Positions 12,576 through 23,300 of a DNA stretch of 64,000 bases are shown here, piece by piece. How positions within the stretch are numbered: the stretch's first letter is position 1; each line of letters begins with the position of its first letter. The stretch covers positions 15,728,317 to 15,792,316 of the forward strand of contig NC_084806.1 of assembly GCF_963583255.1 (NCBI RefSeq). Direction: 5' to 3'. A program made the translations under genes and the position numbers. Below the pieces are notes generated by a model. That model ran no database searches and was not told where the DNA came from. It saw only the letters and a list, made by a program, of their open reading frames with translations. This DNA is from Pyrus communis (lineage: Eukaryota > Streptophyta > Magnoliopsida > Rosales > Rosaceae).

Positions 12576-13407
12576 TTTTTTTTTTTTTTTTTTTTTGTAA
12601 TCAAACTAAAATGCTTCCACTAAATAAAAAGGCAAGTATAAAGAAAAGGCAATCCAAAAGACAGCCCACCATCTAAATACAAGCCCAACAGTAAATAAGA
12701 AAATACAATAGATAGGCCCAAAAGTGGCCAATTGAACAACAATAAAAAATCCTAAGACTGGAATGGAAACGGGCAATCACCAAATGCGCCTCTATCGCAA
12801 GGTCACCACCACCACCAAGAGAACAGACCAATGGAACAACATGATCAAAGACAAATGGGGGTGAGCGAGCCACCCGTGTAGTTAGCGCTCCCATAATCCT
12901 ACCCAATAGTGCTAAAAGTACTTTAATAACCACCTAACACCCAAGAAGAAGCACACGGGCCAAGTAGCAGAGGCTGGTAGTACAGTATGGGCGACGTACA
13001 ATAGCATCGGAGCAAGAAAGGGCCATGAAGTTCCAGATCTGAGACCAGCTCATAGGAATTGAGACAAAGTTCAAAGAACAAAGCTCAAGAGAAGCCAAAA
13101 CAAAGACTAAGAAAGAAAAAGTGTAGAAATTAAAAAACTTTTTAAGTGGAAGGATGGGGAAGGATGAAATAAATGAGGGGGAAGAGAGAAGATGCAAAAA
13201 GTGTAGATGGATGGGAAAGAAGGAAAGAGGGGGAAAGATGGGGAGAAAGGAAATATGCAGAGAATGGAGAAGGAAGAGAAAGAGGGAAAGAATGTTAGAG
13301 GTGGGAGTGTCAGGCTGCCGCCAACTCCAAGCCTGAGTAAGGAGTGGCGGCTAGAAGGATTTCTCTTTTTTTCCTGAAGGCTGGAGAGGAAGGTTCTAGA
13401 GAGATAC

Positions 13408-13444
<37 letters not shown>

Positions 13445-13463
13445 CGTCCCTCACCCCTTACTT
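12576..13463 (-). mobile_element. Non-LTR retrotransposon insertion (poly-A tailed, reverse orientation)
   Basis: An exact 16-bp direct repeat TCGAAAAGGAATTGTT flanks the element (12560-12575 and 13464-13479). The left copy is followed at once by about 20 T, i.e. a poly-A tail on the minus strand. That combination is diagnostic of target-primed reverse transcription by a LINE. Read on the minus strand the element starts with a (CT)n tract and ends in a T-rich 3' UTR-like sequence before the tail. No EN or RT is recognisable in 888 bp, so it is either a LINE with internal deletion, a SINE-like passenger, or a retrocopied transcript. Confidence 0.85.
13410..13441. repeat. (GA)n microsatellite
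   Basis: About 16 uninterrupted GA units at the 5' end (minus orientation) of the non-LTR insertion. Confidence 0.9.
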
Positions 13464-13479
13464 TCGAAAAGGAATTGTT

Positions 13480-14190
13480 GAGGGAGGTATTAACCATTTT
13501 CTACCAAGAGCAATATCTCCTTTTGTCTGACATCCGCGCTTTTTTTAATAGTTTTTATATTTAAAATAATGAGATGGTACTTGAAGTGAATCAAGTGATT
13601 AAGATCAAACCCACATTTAATTTCTAATCATATTCGTGGCAATGTCACGCATATTTGACATATGGGAGCCAACCAAGGCTTCAAGCATTTCAGTGTGCCA
13701 AAGGTAGCAAAATGTTCGTAACCGGCCTCTCCTCATGTCCAGTTGGAGGTTTTCTTATTGAATGGTGACTCTAGTCAAATATCAATTTTGAATCGAATTC
13801 TTTAATTGCGTGTAAGTATTGGGAATTCGAGTTTTGTGTAATGAAATGAGATATATTTTATGAAAAATATGATGAATCTTGCACTGCTTAAAAGTTTTAG
13901 CTTACCAGTGTAGTTTGTTAAGCCCTTAATACGCATATTGTGAAAGAAAATCGATATTACTTAATAATTGCCAACACGTGCATAGATTGAGTACAACGAA
14001 TATCAAATTAAGATGTCTAGAAATAAAAGGAACCAAGCTAGTACTAAAAACAAAGACCAACTTATCCAAGGACCAACCAGGCAACAAAGTAAACTTAACT
14101 AAGCACTAATTATGCAAGCATCATTCCACTAGATAAACTTTAGCCTCCAGATCCAAAATCTAGACCACCAAGACAAACGTGTACCAAAAC
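13480..14190. other. Intergenic, nothing recognised
   Basis: AT-rich sequence without a supported gene, RNA or repeat boundary. The sentence-like motif CCACTAGATAAACTT at about 14127 recurs at 14410 beside the MITE. Confidence 0.4.
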
Positions 14191-14203
14191 ACATATCCAC
14201 TAG

Positions 14204-14408
14204 GGATCTGGATTGTCTACCCTTCCCATCCCCTCCTATTTCTGTGGTTACGGTTAAGCCACGTCAACATTTTATATTCCCATTGCTTTTTGTCTTATTA
14301 TTTCTATAAAAAAAAATGAATATAAAATGTTGACTGGCTTAACCGTGACCACAAAAATAGAAGGGGATGAGAAGGGTATGGAATGGGGAGGGCAGATAAT
14401 CCAGGTCC
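14204..14408. mobile_element. MULE-type MITE, 205-bp hairpin
   Basis: Left end GGATCTGGATTGTCTACCC is inverted at the right end as GGACCTGGATTATCTGCCC; inverted similarity continues almost to the centre. A perfect 9-bp target duplication ATCCACTAG lies at 14195-14203 and 14409-14417. A transcript would form a long, nearly complete hairpin. Confidence 0.85.
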
Positions 14409-14520
14409 ATCCACTAGATAAACTTGAGCATCTTTATTGCTCTGATTGAAATTATAATAATTGAAAAATCAAAGATGTACAAGGAAGCATCAGGACTCTG
14501 CTAATTGGCATTATTACTTA

Positions 14521-14553
14521 GATTCCAAAAATGGTCGAGAATGAGTTAAATTG
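14521..14553. repeat. Left remnant of the 34-bp minisatellite
   Basis: GATTCCAAAAATGGTCGAGA followed by ATGAGTTAAATTG is one degenerate unit of the array that resumes at 15954. It is separated from the rest of the array by the solo LTR. Confidence 0.8.
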
Positions 14554-15953
14554 TGTTAGAATAAAATTGGCTATTCCTAAACAAAACGTCTGAGTCTATA
14601 ATCTTAGACTAGTGCTTGTTTTCAGTTGTAATTATTTTAGTCTAAGTTTGTCTCACATGCTCTCGATCACAAAATGATAAACGTTTTCAGAGACATCCAC
14701 TCAGGTAAATTTGGCATGCATATTCATATAGTCTAAATTTGCATTCAATGGGCCATTTAGTTTAACTATGCTTTAGTTTAAGCCCATAATTTTAAGTCAG
14801 CTTAAAACCCTAGCATATATATGCATATATATACGTTTGGGATCCTAGTCTTGCTGCATAACCTTGTTTTACTTTTAAGAATTTAACTTGATGTTAATGT
14901 CTCGGGTTTTGCATATATATCCCTTCACCTAGTTATCTCATTAGATCTTAACTGGTAAGTGATTAGGTCCTATTAGGCTTGTGGTTCACGCGTATATGAT
15001 AGGGATAAGAGAGTCTAGCTGCTGCACATATAAATAGAAGTCCTAGTTACCTGGTTGTGGTGCTGCCGCATAACACAGACTGGTTAACAGAGCATCAGCA
15101 CCAAGTGAATATGTTTTTATGTTTTGTTTGCCGCATGCATTAGATCAGTTTAGGGTTTTTCCTACTGCTGCTGCATATGCATTTAGGTTGTTTCCGTATG
15201 ATATAAACACTAGCAGCAATGCATTAAACAGATAGAAAATTATTGTGCCGCATGCCCTTGGGTTAAGTTGGTTTATATTTTCATCTTGATGAATCAGAGT
15301 GTTTTTTAGTTTGCTTTTAACACATGATATATCATTTGAAAGCAAACGTTTGTTAGCAGCCCTAAGTGCAATGAGAGTTATTTTTCGTTTCAGAAAAATC
15401 AGATTATTGCCAAGTGTTTTTCAAAGAAAATATTAGTTTTTGTTCACTGATTTTTCATGCGCTTCAATTGAAATCAATTATGAAAATGTGCCTTGTGATT
15501 TTCATAATTGGTTGATTTCCAAAAATCATTTCATTACATACATTTTGCATGATCGAGTTAGTATCTTGCAAAGTTCGAGGAGACAGTGATTGACGGTTGC
15601 GTTAGTGTCATGCCACTTCCACTCGAAGACTGCGCGGAGACAAAACTACCTACTAGTATGCGTGTCTAGTTGATGAGTTTTGTAAGTCTTTCTGTACTTA
15701 TTTATCTTAGTGTTTGTCCTGGCTTGGGAGCCCGAGGATTTTCCCAGTGGTGGGTTTTGCCTCGTTAAATCCTACATCCTTGTGCATTTTTTATTTATCG
15801 TTTTAATTGCATATGAGTATGATAGTTTGATATGTGATGTGAATGTGAATTTAATTTGAGAACTGAAAATTAAATTGAAAATTGAATTGGATTTTTAAGT
15901 TGGAACCTATTCACCCCTCTCTAGGTTAAACTAGTACCATCCTAGAACTTTCA
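14554..15953 (+). mobile_element. Solo LTR (Copia-like, SIRE/Maximus-like) inside a minisatellite
   Basis: The 1400-bp segment starts TGTTAGAATAAAA and ends AGAACTTTCA (TG...CA). It is flanked by the 5-bp duplication AATTG (14549-14553 and 15954-15958). Removing it restores one continuous minisatellite unit. Internal LTR-like features are CCCAGTGGTGGGTTTTGCC at about 15746 and, near the 3' end, CCTATTCACCCCTCTCTAGG, a motif I associate with SIRE/Maximus Copia LTR ends. No internal coding region is next to it, so it is a solo LTR left by LTR-LTR recombination. Confidence 0.8.
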
Positions 15954-16385
15954 AATTGATTCTGCAAAAATAGACATGATTTATTGAACTGATTATGCAA
16001 AAATGGTCGAGAATAGATTGAACTAATTCTACAAAAAATGATCGAGGACTGATTGAACTGATTTTGCAAAAATAGTCAACGATGGGTATGACGGGTTGAA
16101 CTGATTCTGCAAAAATGACCGAGGACTGATTGAACTGATTCTACAAAAATGATCGAGAACGGGTTGAACTGATTCTACAAAAATGACCGATGACTGATTG
16201 AACTGATTCTGCAAAAATAGTCAAAGACAGGTTGAACTGATTTAGCAAAAATGGTCGATGAGGAGATGAACTGATTCTGCAAAAATGGTCAAAGATTGAT
16301 TGAACTGATTCTGCAAAAATGGTGGAAAACGGGTTGAATTGATTCTGCAAAAATAGTCGATGATGAGTTGAACTGATTCTAGTAA
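15954..16385. repeat. 34-bp minisatellite, about 12 units
   Basis: Unit TTGAACTGATTCTGCAAAAA plus a variable TGGTCGAGGACTGA-like half. Spacing between successive GAACTGATT words is mostly 34 bp, with one longer unit near 16080. Units diverge mainly in the GGTC...GA half. Because 34 is not divisible by 3, the minus-strand open frames across it are frame-rotating artefacts. Confidence 0.9.
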
Positions 16386-17196
16386 TAAATAATACAAACT
16401 GATTCTACATATAGTTTCAAAACTACATGTACATATTAATTTTGTTGAAGTTGAAATAGTCGATGATGGGTTGAGCTTATAGCACATATTAATTTTGTCG
16501 GGGTTGTGAGGGTTGAGTTCTATTAACAGTCCTAAAGCTTTAGGGGTATGGCTGATATTTTAAAACATTGTTTTCATGTTTTTGGACTGGGTTTTAGCTA
16601 CTTTTTTTTTTTTTTTTAATTTTTGTCTGTCATTGACATATTTAAAAATTAGTAGAATTTCTTGAAATATAGTGAAATTTTTTGTCTCTATATATAAAGC
16701 TCCATATTTTCAATCATCCTCGAAAAAATTCCCAAACAGTAGACATATATAATTATCAAAACCTGAAATTAAAAATAAGTTTACAAAATCTAATGGATTA
16801 TGCCTCAATAAGAAAGTTTGTCACCAAAATTCAAAAGAAGAGTGACAACACAACATCCATCACAAAATAAAAGAATCATAAAAAATAACTCACATGGGAT
16901 TACATATGGTACATTTAGATTTTTTTTTTTTTTTTTTAAATTTAGATTGATCATCATTTTGATTTTAGCTTTTTGTTTTCATTTTTTAAAAAAATGAAAA
17001 CTGAAATCTTATTTGGTGATAAATTTCTAAAAGGTCACTTGCAAAAAAAAAATTAAAAAATTAAAAAAAAAATAACAAAAGTGATAAATTTCTAAAAAAA
17101 AAAAAGAAAAAAAGAAAACTACTCTAAAACCCCCGAGTCGTTAGAAAACCAGGAAAAGGCCCGGTTAGGGTTTTTCACTTCCTGCGGGGTACGGCC
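16386..17196. other. Intergenic / promoter side of the methyltransferase gene
   Basis: AT-rich with several poly-A and poly-T runs (for example 16919-16937 and 17041-17110). It holds the presumed promoter and 5' UTR of the gene starting at 17197; I cannot name a specific TATA box or start site. Confidence 0.4.
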
Positions 17197-18951
17197 ATGT
17201 GGCGCAGAGCTGGATTGAGCTCGGGACTGAACCTCCGGAAGCTCTCAACCGCAGTACGACGTCGTATCGAGGACGAAGGCGACTGGTCCTACGCCTCGGA
17301 GTGGTGGGGGGAAGAATCCGAAGGCCACACCGTCCTCCGCTCCACATCCGACAAAGGCAATGGCGTTGTCTCAGTCATCGCCTATCCTTCCTCAAAACCC
17401 AGCGAGCTCCATTGGGCGTCGACAGAGAGATGGCTGCAGCAAAGGTACGAAGAGATACAGGAGTGCCGTCAGAACAACGAGAGATTCAGAGTGCTCGGAT
17501 ATCAATGGCGCGCTCTCCGCTTTAACGACGACACCCGCCAGAGCACCGTTAAGGTTTTGGCTGCCTATCTGCGATCGGAACCGGAATCGATTGCCCTTAT
17601 GCAGCAGCCTCATTGCTTGGCTGTTCCTTGTAAGCAAAAGCCTTTTTCCCAATTCAATTTCTATCTAACATTTAATTACAAATTTTATCAAATTTGATGT
17701 GGGTTTTGTTTTAATTTAATTAATACCCAATTGAATTTCTAATTAGCATTTGCATACTGTTGAATCAAATTTGAATCATGGTGTTTGGTGATTGAACTTC
17801 TATATCCAGTGTTTCTGAGTGTATGACTAGTGATTGCATTACATTTGGTTACTTTCATTTTTCTAAAAGATTAAAGCTGTTGTGTGATGGATTCTGCTTT
17901 TTCAGATCTTAAGAGCATGTTAGCAGCTGGGTTGGCCACTATAGCATCCTGTAATTACAATCTCATGAACGCGGTGACTGGGACCGAAAATATTCGTATA
18001 TTGTGCATTGGTCAGGGTGGCGGAAGCTTACCGTTGTTTTTGGCTAGTAAAATTCAAGGTAGGTTGCATTGCTAGTTCTCTGTTAATGGCAGTGTGAATG
18101 GTTGTGGGAAATTGAAGGAATGAAGGATGTGCCTTTTTGGTAAATTGTTTTGTAAATACTGATTCTTGGTGATCTCCGAATCCAATCTGTTTTCGGCCAT
18201 CCTATCAGAAGTCCTGAGCTGAATAATTGGGTATTGAACCTAACCTAGAATGTTCTGCTTCTTTTCAGGTGCTATTGTTGATGTAGTTGAAATCGACCCT
18301 CTCGTTATCTCAGCCTCAGTTCGAGCCATGGGATTTCCGGCTTTCTCAATTATGACTCCATCAGGCAAGCGTGCCGTGTCACCCAATACCATGGATACCG
18401 TTATGTGGAAAGGCATCCACGAGAGGCTGTTCCTCCATGAATCCGATGCCGAGGATTTCATCCTCAACACCACCATTCAGTATGATATGGTCTTCGTTGA
18501 TGCTTATGATGGGGAAGACATATTCCCACGCAAGTTATGGGATCCACATTCCCCATTTCTAAAAGCCCTCAGCAGCCGGCTTCACCCAGATCATGGCACA
18601 GTTGTGGTGAACCTTCATTCAGATTCTGATATCTTGAACCCTGACGGTTCTGCACCATCCGTTTTGCAGCAAACTTTGCCAATGGGAAAGTACGTCTCGA
18701 GGGTTTGCCAGGCATACAAGGACGTGGTAGTGGGAGGGAAAGATTCGGGTTTGGGTTTTACAGTTTCAGTTCCGTGGGTGTGCAATTCTTCTCTGGTCGT
18801 GTGCAGAGGTTTTGTGGTAACGGGTGGGGATTGCAACAGGGATGTGATCATGGAGGCTCTGATATCCAAATCATTTGAATTGGAAAATGTACTCAACTTA
18901 CCATTCTCCTGTTTTGAATATATAAAGAGAGGTTTTATACTTGTTGATTAA
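17197..18951 (+). CDS. SAM-dependent methyltransferase, spermidine-synthase-like fold (3 exons)
   Basis: Exons 17197-17629, 17906-18058 and 18269-18951 join in frame (1269 nt, 422 aa) with GT-AG borders. The N-terminus MWRRAGLSSGLNLRKLSTAVRRR is Arg/Ser-rich without acidic residues, typical of a mitochondrial or plastid presequence (inference). Residues 176-188 (ILCIGQGGGSLPL) are the glycine-rich SAM-binding motif I. VDVVEID (199-205) is the acidic motif that binds the ribose hydroxyls, and YDMVFVDAYDG (267-277) is the following strand and loop. This arrangement is that of spermidine-synthase-like Rossmann methyltransferases. Plant homologues are annotated only as SAM-dependent methyltransferase superfamily proteins; the substrate is unknown. 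True polyamine synthases have a different N-terminus, so spermidine synthase itself is unlikely. No disabling changes seen; the first ATG is chosen because it opens the presequence. Confidence 0.9.
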
Positions 18952-19400
18952 TTTCATGACAAGTTTATACCTATCTAAGTTTCTTCACAGTTTTACCTCC
19001 GGATTAAATTCATCAGTTTGTCGTTACTTTGGCCTTGCCTGGTGTTAAACATGGGATAACTCACCAGATTCAACGTATGGATTCAAAAATGCCTTGACGA
19101 AGAGAAAATATGCAAAATTTGAGTTTGCACCCGACTCTGTAAATATTGTGTATGAACTTCAAAAATGGCTAAAAGATTTCTTGGGTTATACGCAAGCCTA
19201 TTGGGGATGACTTTGAAGGGAGAGGGTCTTGTGTGGGGAAGTCGGATTAGGAACATGTGGGATGGGGATGGTGGTGTATATGTGGGGGTGGCGGGGTGTT
19301 TTTGTGTCTTGCTCCGTATAAAAATGGAGGTTAGCATAACAAATCAAGGGTGATGGGATAGGGGGTGGTGTTTTTGTCCTGGCCCATAGGAAGCACGTAA

Positions 19401-19574
19401 TTTTTTTTTTTTTTTTTTAGCACACGGTAAGGGTGGGAAATGAGTTAAGTCTCACAATGGGCTTGTCATAATAATATGGTTCAACTTCGCCTTCGCCTTT
19501 GCCTTTGGCGAGAATCGAACTTAAAACCTCTCGCGTACAAGTGAAGAACAATCACTAGACCATAGTAAGTGGCT
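19401..19574 (-). mobile_element. tRNA-derived SINE (family A)
   Basis: Read on the minus strand: AGCCACTTACTATGGTCTAG supplies a Pol III A box (TGGTCTAGTGA), followed about 40 bp later by a B box (AGTTCGATTC), then CCATATTATTATGACAAGCC and a poly-A tail (18 T at 19401-19418 on the plus strand). The same 3' body recurs at 41350, 42290, 49723, 51350 and 58773. Confidence 0.75.
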
Positions 19575-19748
19575 GTATAAACAGTTTTTGAATGTGCTTT
19601 AATAAACAGTTTCAAGTGCTTTTTCAAGAGGCATGAGAATTTTAAATACAATTTCCTACATATTTATAATGCGACATATTGCTTTCTACATAAACAGTGT
19701 CGACCAGATAGTTGTTAACTAAACCAAAATCAAAACATCTCAAAGTCG

Positions 19749-19868
19749 CAATTGGCCTTTTACCACAATGGTAAAAAGGTGTTGAGCCTTTATATGACGA
19801 CGTGGGTTTGAACCCCGTCGATGATTGATCTAACATCTAATTTAACAAAATCTCGTTTGAAAAAATAA
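19749..19868 (+). mobile_element. tRNA-derived SINE (family B)
   Basis: CCACAATGGTAAAAAGG (A-box-like) and GGGTTTGAACCCCGTCG (B box, GTTTGAACCCC) at typical Pol III spacing, ending in GAAAAAATAAAAAC. Flanking AAAACATCTCAAAGTC and AAAACATCACAAAATC look like a diverged target duplication. Distinct from family A. Confidence 0.6.
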
Positions 19869-20052
19869 AAACATCACAAAATCATAAAATTGAAATGGGC
19901 CGATCTTGGCCAATTATTATTGACAAACTCCATATATATCTGATAAAGGCCTGTAAAAATTGATCCGTCATTCCAAAACCCTAAAACCTAAACCCCTCTC
20001 AATTCTCTCTCACGAACACAAAACTCGAGATCAGAAGAATGGCTTCACAGGG

Positions 20053-20303
20053 TGTTAGGACTCTGGTTTAATAGTAGTAAGATGTTTATCCTTAGGGTGA
20101 TATGGTCTTTTGAATTGTATGTTGTTGGTTTCATCCAATGATCTGTGAGTGATGATGTGTTCCAATCGTGTACACTCTTGCATTAGGGTTGTATATGAAT
20201 CAACTTCCACCATTTGGGGGAGATATGAATGAAATCAGAATGTTTTAGTTTTTTCCTTATTCCTTTCCTCTTTGTAGCACCCCTTTCTGTTTAGGTCCTA
20301 TCA
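20053..20303 (+). repeat. 5' LTR of the Gypsy element
   Basis: TGTTAGGACTCTGG to GGTCCTATCA, 251 bp, paired with 24974-25224. Confidence 0.9.
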
Positions 20304-20305
20304 TT

Positions 20306-20320
20306 TGGTATCAGCATCCA
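20306..20320 (+). other. Primer binding site (initiator tRNA-Met type)
   Basis: TGGTATCAGCATCCA, starting two bases after the 5' LTR; its first nine bases match the complement of the tRNA-iMet 3' end. Confidence 0.75.
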
Positions 20321-20334
20321 GGTGTGTTGTTTCC

Positions 20335-23300
20335 ATGGGCAAGAGCAAAGCCTCCGTGGTAGCCGTCGACGTCACGGAGGTTGATCTCGAACTCGAGTAT
20401 CAGTAACACCAAATTCTTGAGCAGCTCAACGAGTTCCATGACTCTGTGTCCTTGTTGGCCACCCGTCAGGAGACCTTCCCAATCCCACATGACGGATATT
20501 CAGGCATCCTTGGCCAACATTAGCCTTGTCCAATCCCATCTCATGGAGGAGCTCCGGTCCTCCTGCCCACCATCGCCCCCACCTACTCAGGTATCCCAAA
20601 TCTCAATCGGTTCTCTTCATATTTCGATTGGCTCTGCATCTACCCCCCTAACCCACCATCCCGCTTTTGCCTCACCTCATACATGGGGTTTTCCTTACCC
20701 TAAATCACCCAACATCCCTTACACACTTTCCCCGGTGACCGGTTACCCCTAGGCCTCTCCACACTTCTCCACAGCTACTACCGTTCTTTGCCATCCCCTC
20801 CCTATACCTTTCCCCACCACCAACACCACCCCATCATTCCTGCTCCGCCGTCCTCTTCCACTAGTCCCAAATTCATGAAAATTGAACTTTTCCGTTTCTC
20901 CGGCAATGACCCATACAGCTGGTTAACGTTGGCCGAGAAGTACATAGACTACCATGGGGTCAAACCCCACAACCGAGTCACGGTGGTGGGCCTTAATTTC
21001 ACTGGTGATGCGGCTTTATAGTTCAAGTGGTACAAACTGCATGTTGGGTCAGCTCTTTAGGCCATTTTCACGGAATGCCTCTTACAACGCTTTGGGCCGG
21101 GTGACCAACTGGACTTCAATATGTCTTTCTCTCATGTAGCCTTTTAGAGGCCTATGTGAATGACTTCATTCGTTTGCCTTGCCAAGCCCAAGAATGGACC
21201 GGTGCACAGCTTTTGGGCGTTTTCCTTAGTGGGCTCAAGGTAGAGTTACAAGATGATATCTTAGCCCAGGGCCCTCATTCTTTGGCCCATGCCATCGAAC
21301 TTGCCCGCATTTACGACAATAAGCAATAACGGCGTCGTACCTCTTTCCGCCCATTCTCTATTCACCCTTCTTCGGCATTCTCGGAAGCATCTTCGACGGC
21401 GGCCGCTCCACCTAACAAACCACGTTCCCCCTTACCACCTCGACCCCCGCTCTGCCTATCTCCGGCCGAAGCTCATGAGCTCCGTTCTTGAGGCTAGTGT
21501 CTTGACCCCCTACTTATTGTTGTTGGATGCAGCAGCAGTCTCTGAAGTTGCCTCGGATTCAACCCTTGTGACCCTTCACCCGCGCCTAACGAGACCTTGT
21601 TAGATGAGACTGTCCCCATCGCTCTCAACACCCTAGTTTCATCCAAACGTACTTAGGGGCGTGCCATGCGACTTATGGGCTTCAGTGCCACATTGCCTAT
21701 CCGAGTTTTTATGGATTCCGGCGCGAACCTGAAATTCTTCAACCCCTCAATCGCGTTGCATCTTGGCCTGCGCATCGATCATTCTTCGGTGGAACCGGTG
21801 GCTGTCGCTAATAGTGGTATCTGTTATACCCAAGGCATCGATTACAACTTCACAATGACCCTACATGACTATACATTTTCTTCTAATATTCGCCTTTTTT
21901 CGGTACGGGGCTGCTATTTGGTTCTCGAGGCTGAATGGTTAGAAACGTTGGGTTTCATTGGGTGGCATTTCAAGCACAAAGTCATGGAATTCCAAATTGA
22001 GGGCCACAATTATCATTTGGTGGGACTCCACTCCTCAGATTCTCCTTCCCCTCAACCTTCATCACTGTCCGCATCCTCCAGGCCTTACATTGACTCTTTC
22101 CTAGCCTCTCTTTTGAGCCCTTCTGCACCACTTGCGGTGGTCCACCCTATACTACCCCCGAAAATCTCCCTTTTGGTTAGCTATTTAGACCTTTTTTTTG
22201 CTCCAATGGGCCTCCATCCTCACCGGGACTTTGACCACCGAATCACCTTGCTACCGGGCATTCCCCCGGTAAACGTTCAACCTTACCATTACGCCTATGT
22301 TCAGAAAATAGAAATACAGGTGGATGAAATGCTTGCTGCCAACCTAATTTGCCCCAACTCAAGTCTCTTCTCTTCTCCCTCGCTCTTAGTTCACAAAGCC
22401 GACTCAACTTGGCGCTTTTGTGTGGATTACGAATTAAGTGACTGTCAAATTTCCGTTCCCGATCCCCATCATCGACAAGCTACTTGACGAACTCATTGTG
22501 CCTAAGATCTTTTCTAAATTAGATATCCGGTCCGGGTTTTACCAAATCCGTATGTATGAACCGGACATCCCAAAGACGGCTTTCCGCACCTATGACATAC
22601 ATTTTGAATTTGTGGTCATGCCCTTTGGCCTGTGTAATGCGCCTTCAACATTTCAAGCACTTATGAACTCCATTTTTAAGCCATTTCTACGTAAGTTTGT
22701 CTTGGTTTTTGTTGATGATATCCTCATCTTTAGCCTGGACTTACCTACTCATTTGCATCATTTAACCTCTGTTTTTGATGTTCTGAGAGCATATGATCTG
22801 AAAGTCAAGCAGTCTAAATGCTCATTTGGCCAACCCACGGTGGCCTACCTCGTCACATAATTTCGGCCCAATGTATGGCAATGGATTCTCAGAAGGTGCA
22901 CTGCATCATGGAATGGCCTCCACCCCGTACTCTCGAAGCCTTACGTGGATTCTTGGGTCTGGCTGGTTGCTACTAGAAATTTGTGCGTCACTTCGACCTT
23001 CTCGCTCGCATTCTCACTCATCTCTTGAAAAAGGATAACTTTATTTCGACTCCGACAACAACTCAGGCTTTTGTGGCTCTCAAACAGGCTCTCTCCTCCA
23101 CCCCCGTGTTAGCACTTCCAGATTTTTCCAGGCCCTTTACAGTGGAGTACAATGCCTATGATGCCGAGATCGGAGCTGTGCTTTCCCAGGACTAGCATCC
23201 CATTGCTTTCCTGAGCAAGTCGTTATCCGACAAACATAAGGCTCTGTCCGTTTATGATAAAGAAATGCTCGCCATTGTCTTCGCTGTCCAGAAATGGCAT

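Larger units (their letters stand above)
18952..20038. other. Intergenic between the methyltransferase gene and the TOM9 relic
   Basis: Holds the 3' UTR of the methyltransferase gene, two SINEs (listed separately) and, at about 19930-20038, a promoter-like stretch with CCATATATATCTGATA and a CT-rich leader preceding the ATG of the TOM9 relic. Confidence 0.5.

Noticed and set aside
13107..13454. 115-codon minus-strand frame
   Set aside because: Low-complexity Ser/Pro/Phe translation of the CT-rich part of the non-LTR insertion; no domain.
15954..16385. CRISPR-like regular repeats
   Set aside because: Units are contiguous 34-bp tandem repeats without unique spacers; a plant minisatellite.
20381..20752. 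123-codon plus frame
   Set aside because: Out-of-frame reading of decayed Gypsy gag; Ser/Pro-rich, not a separate gene.
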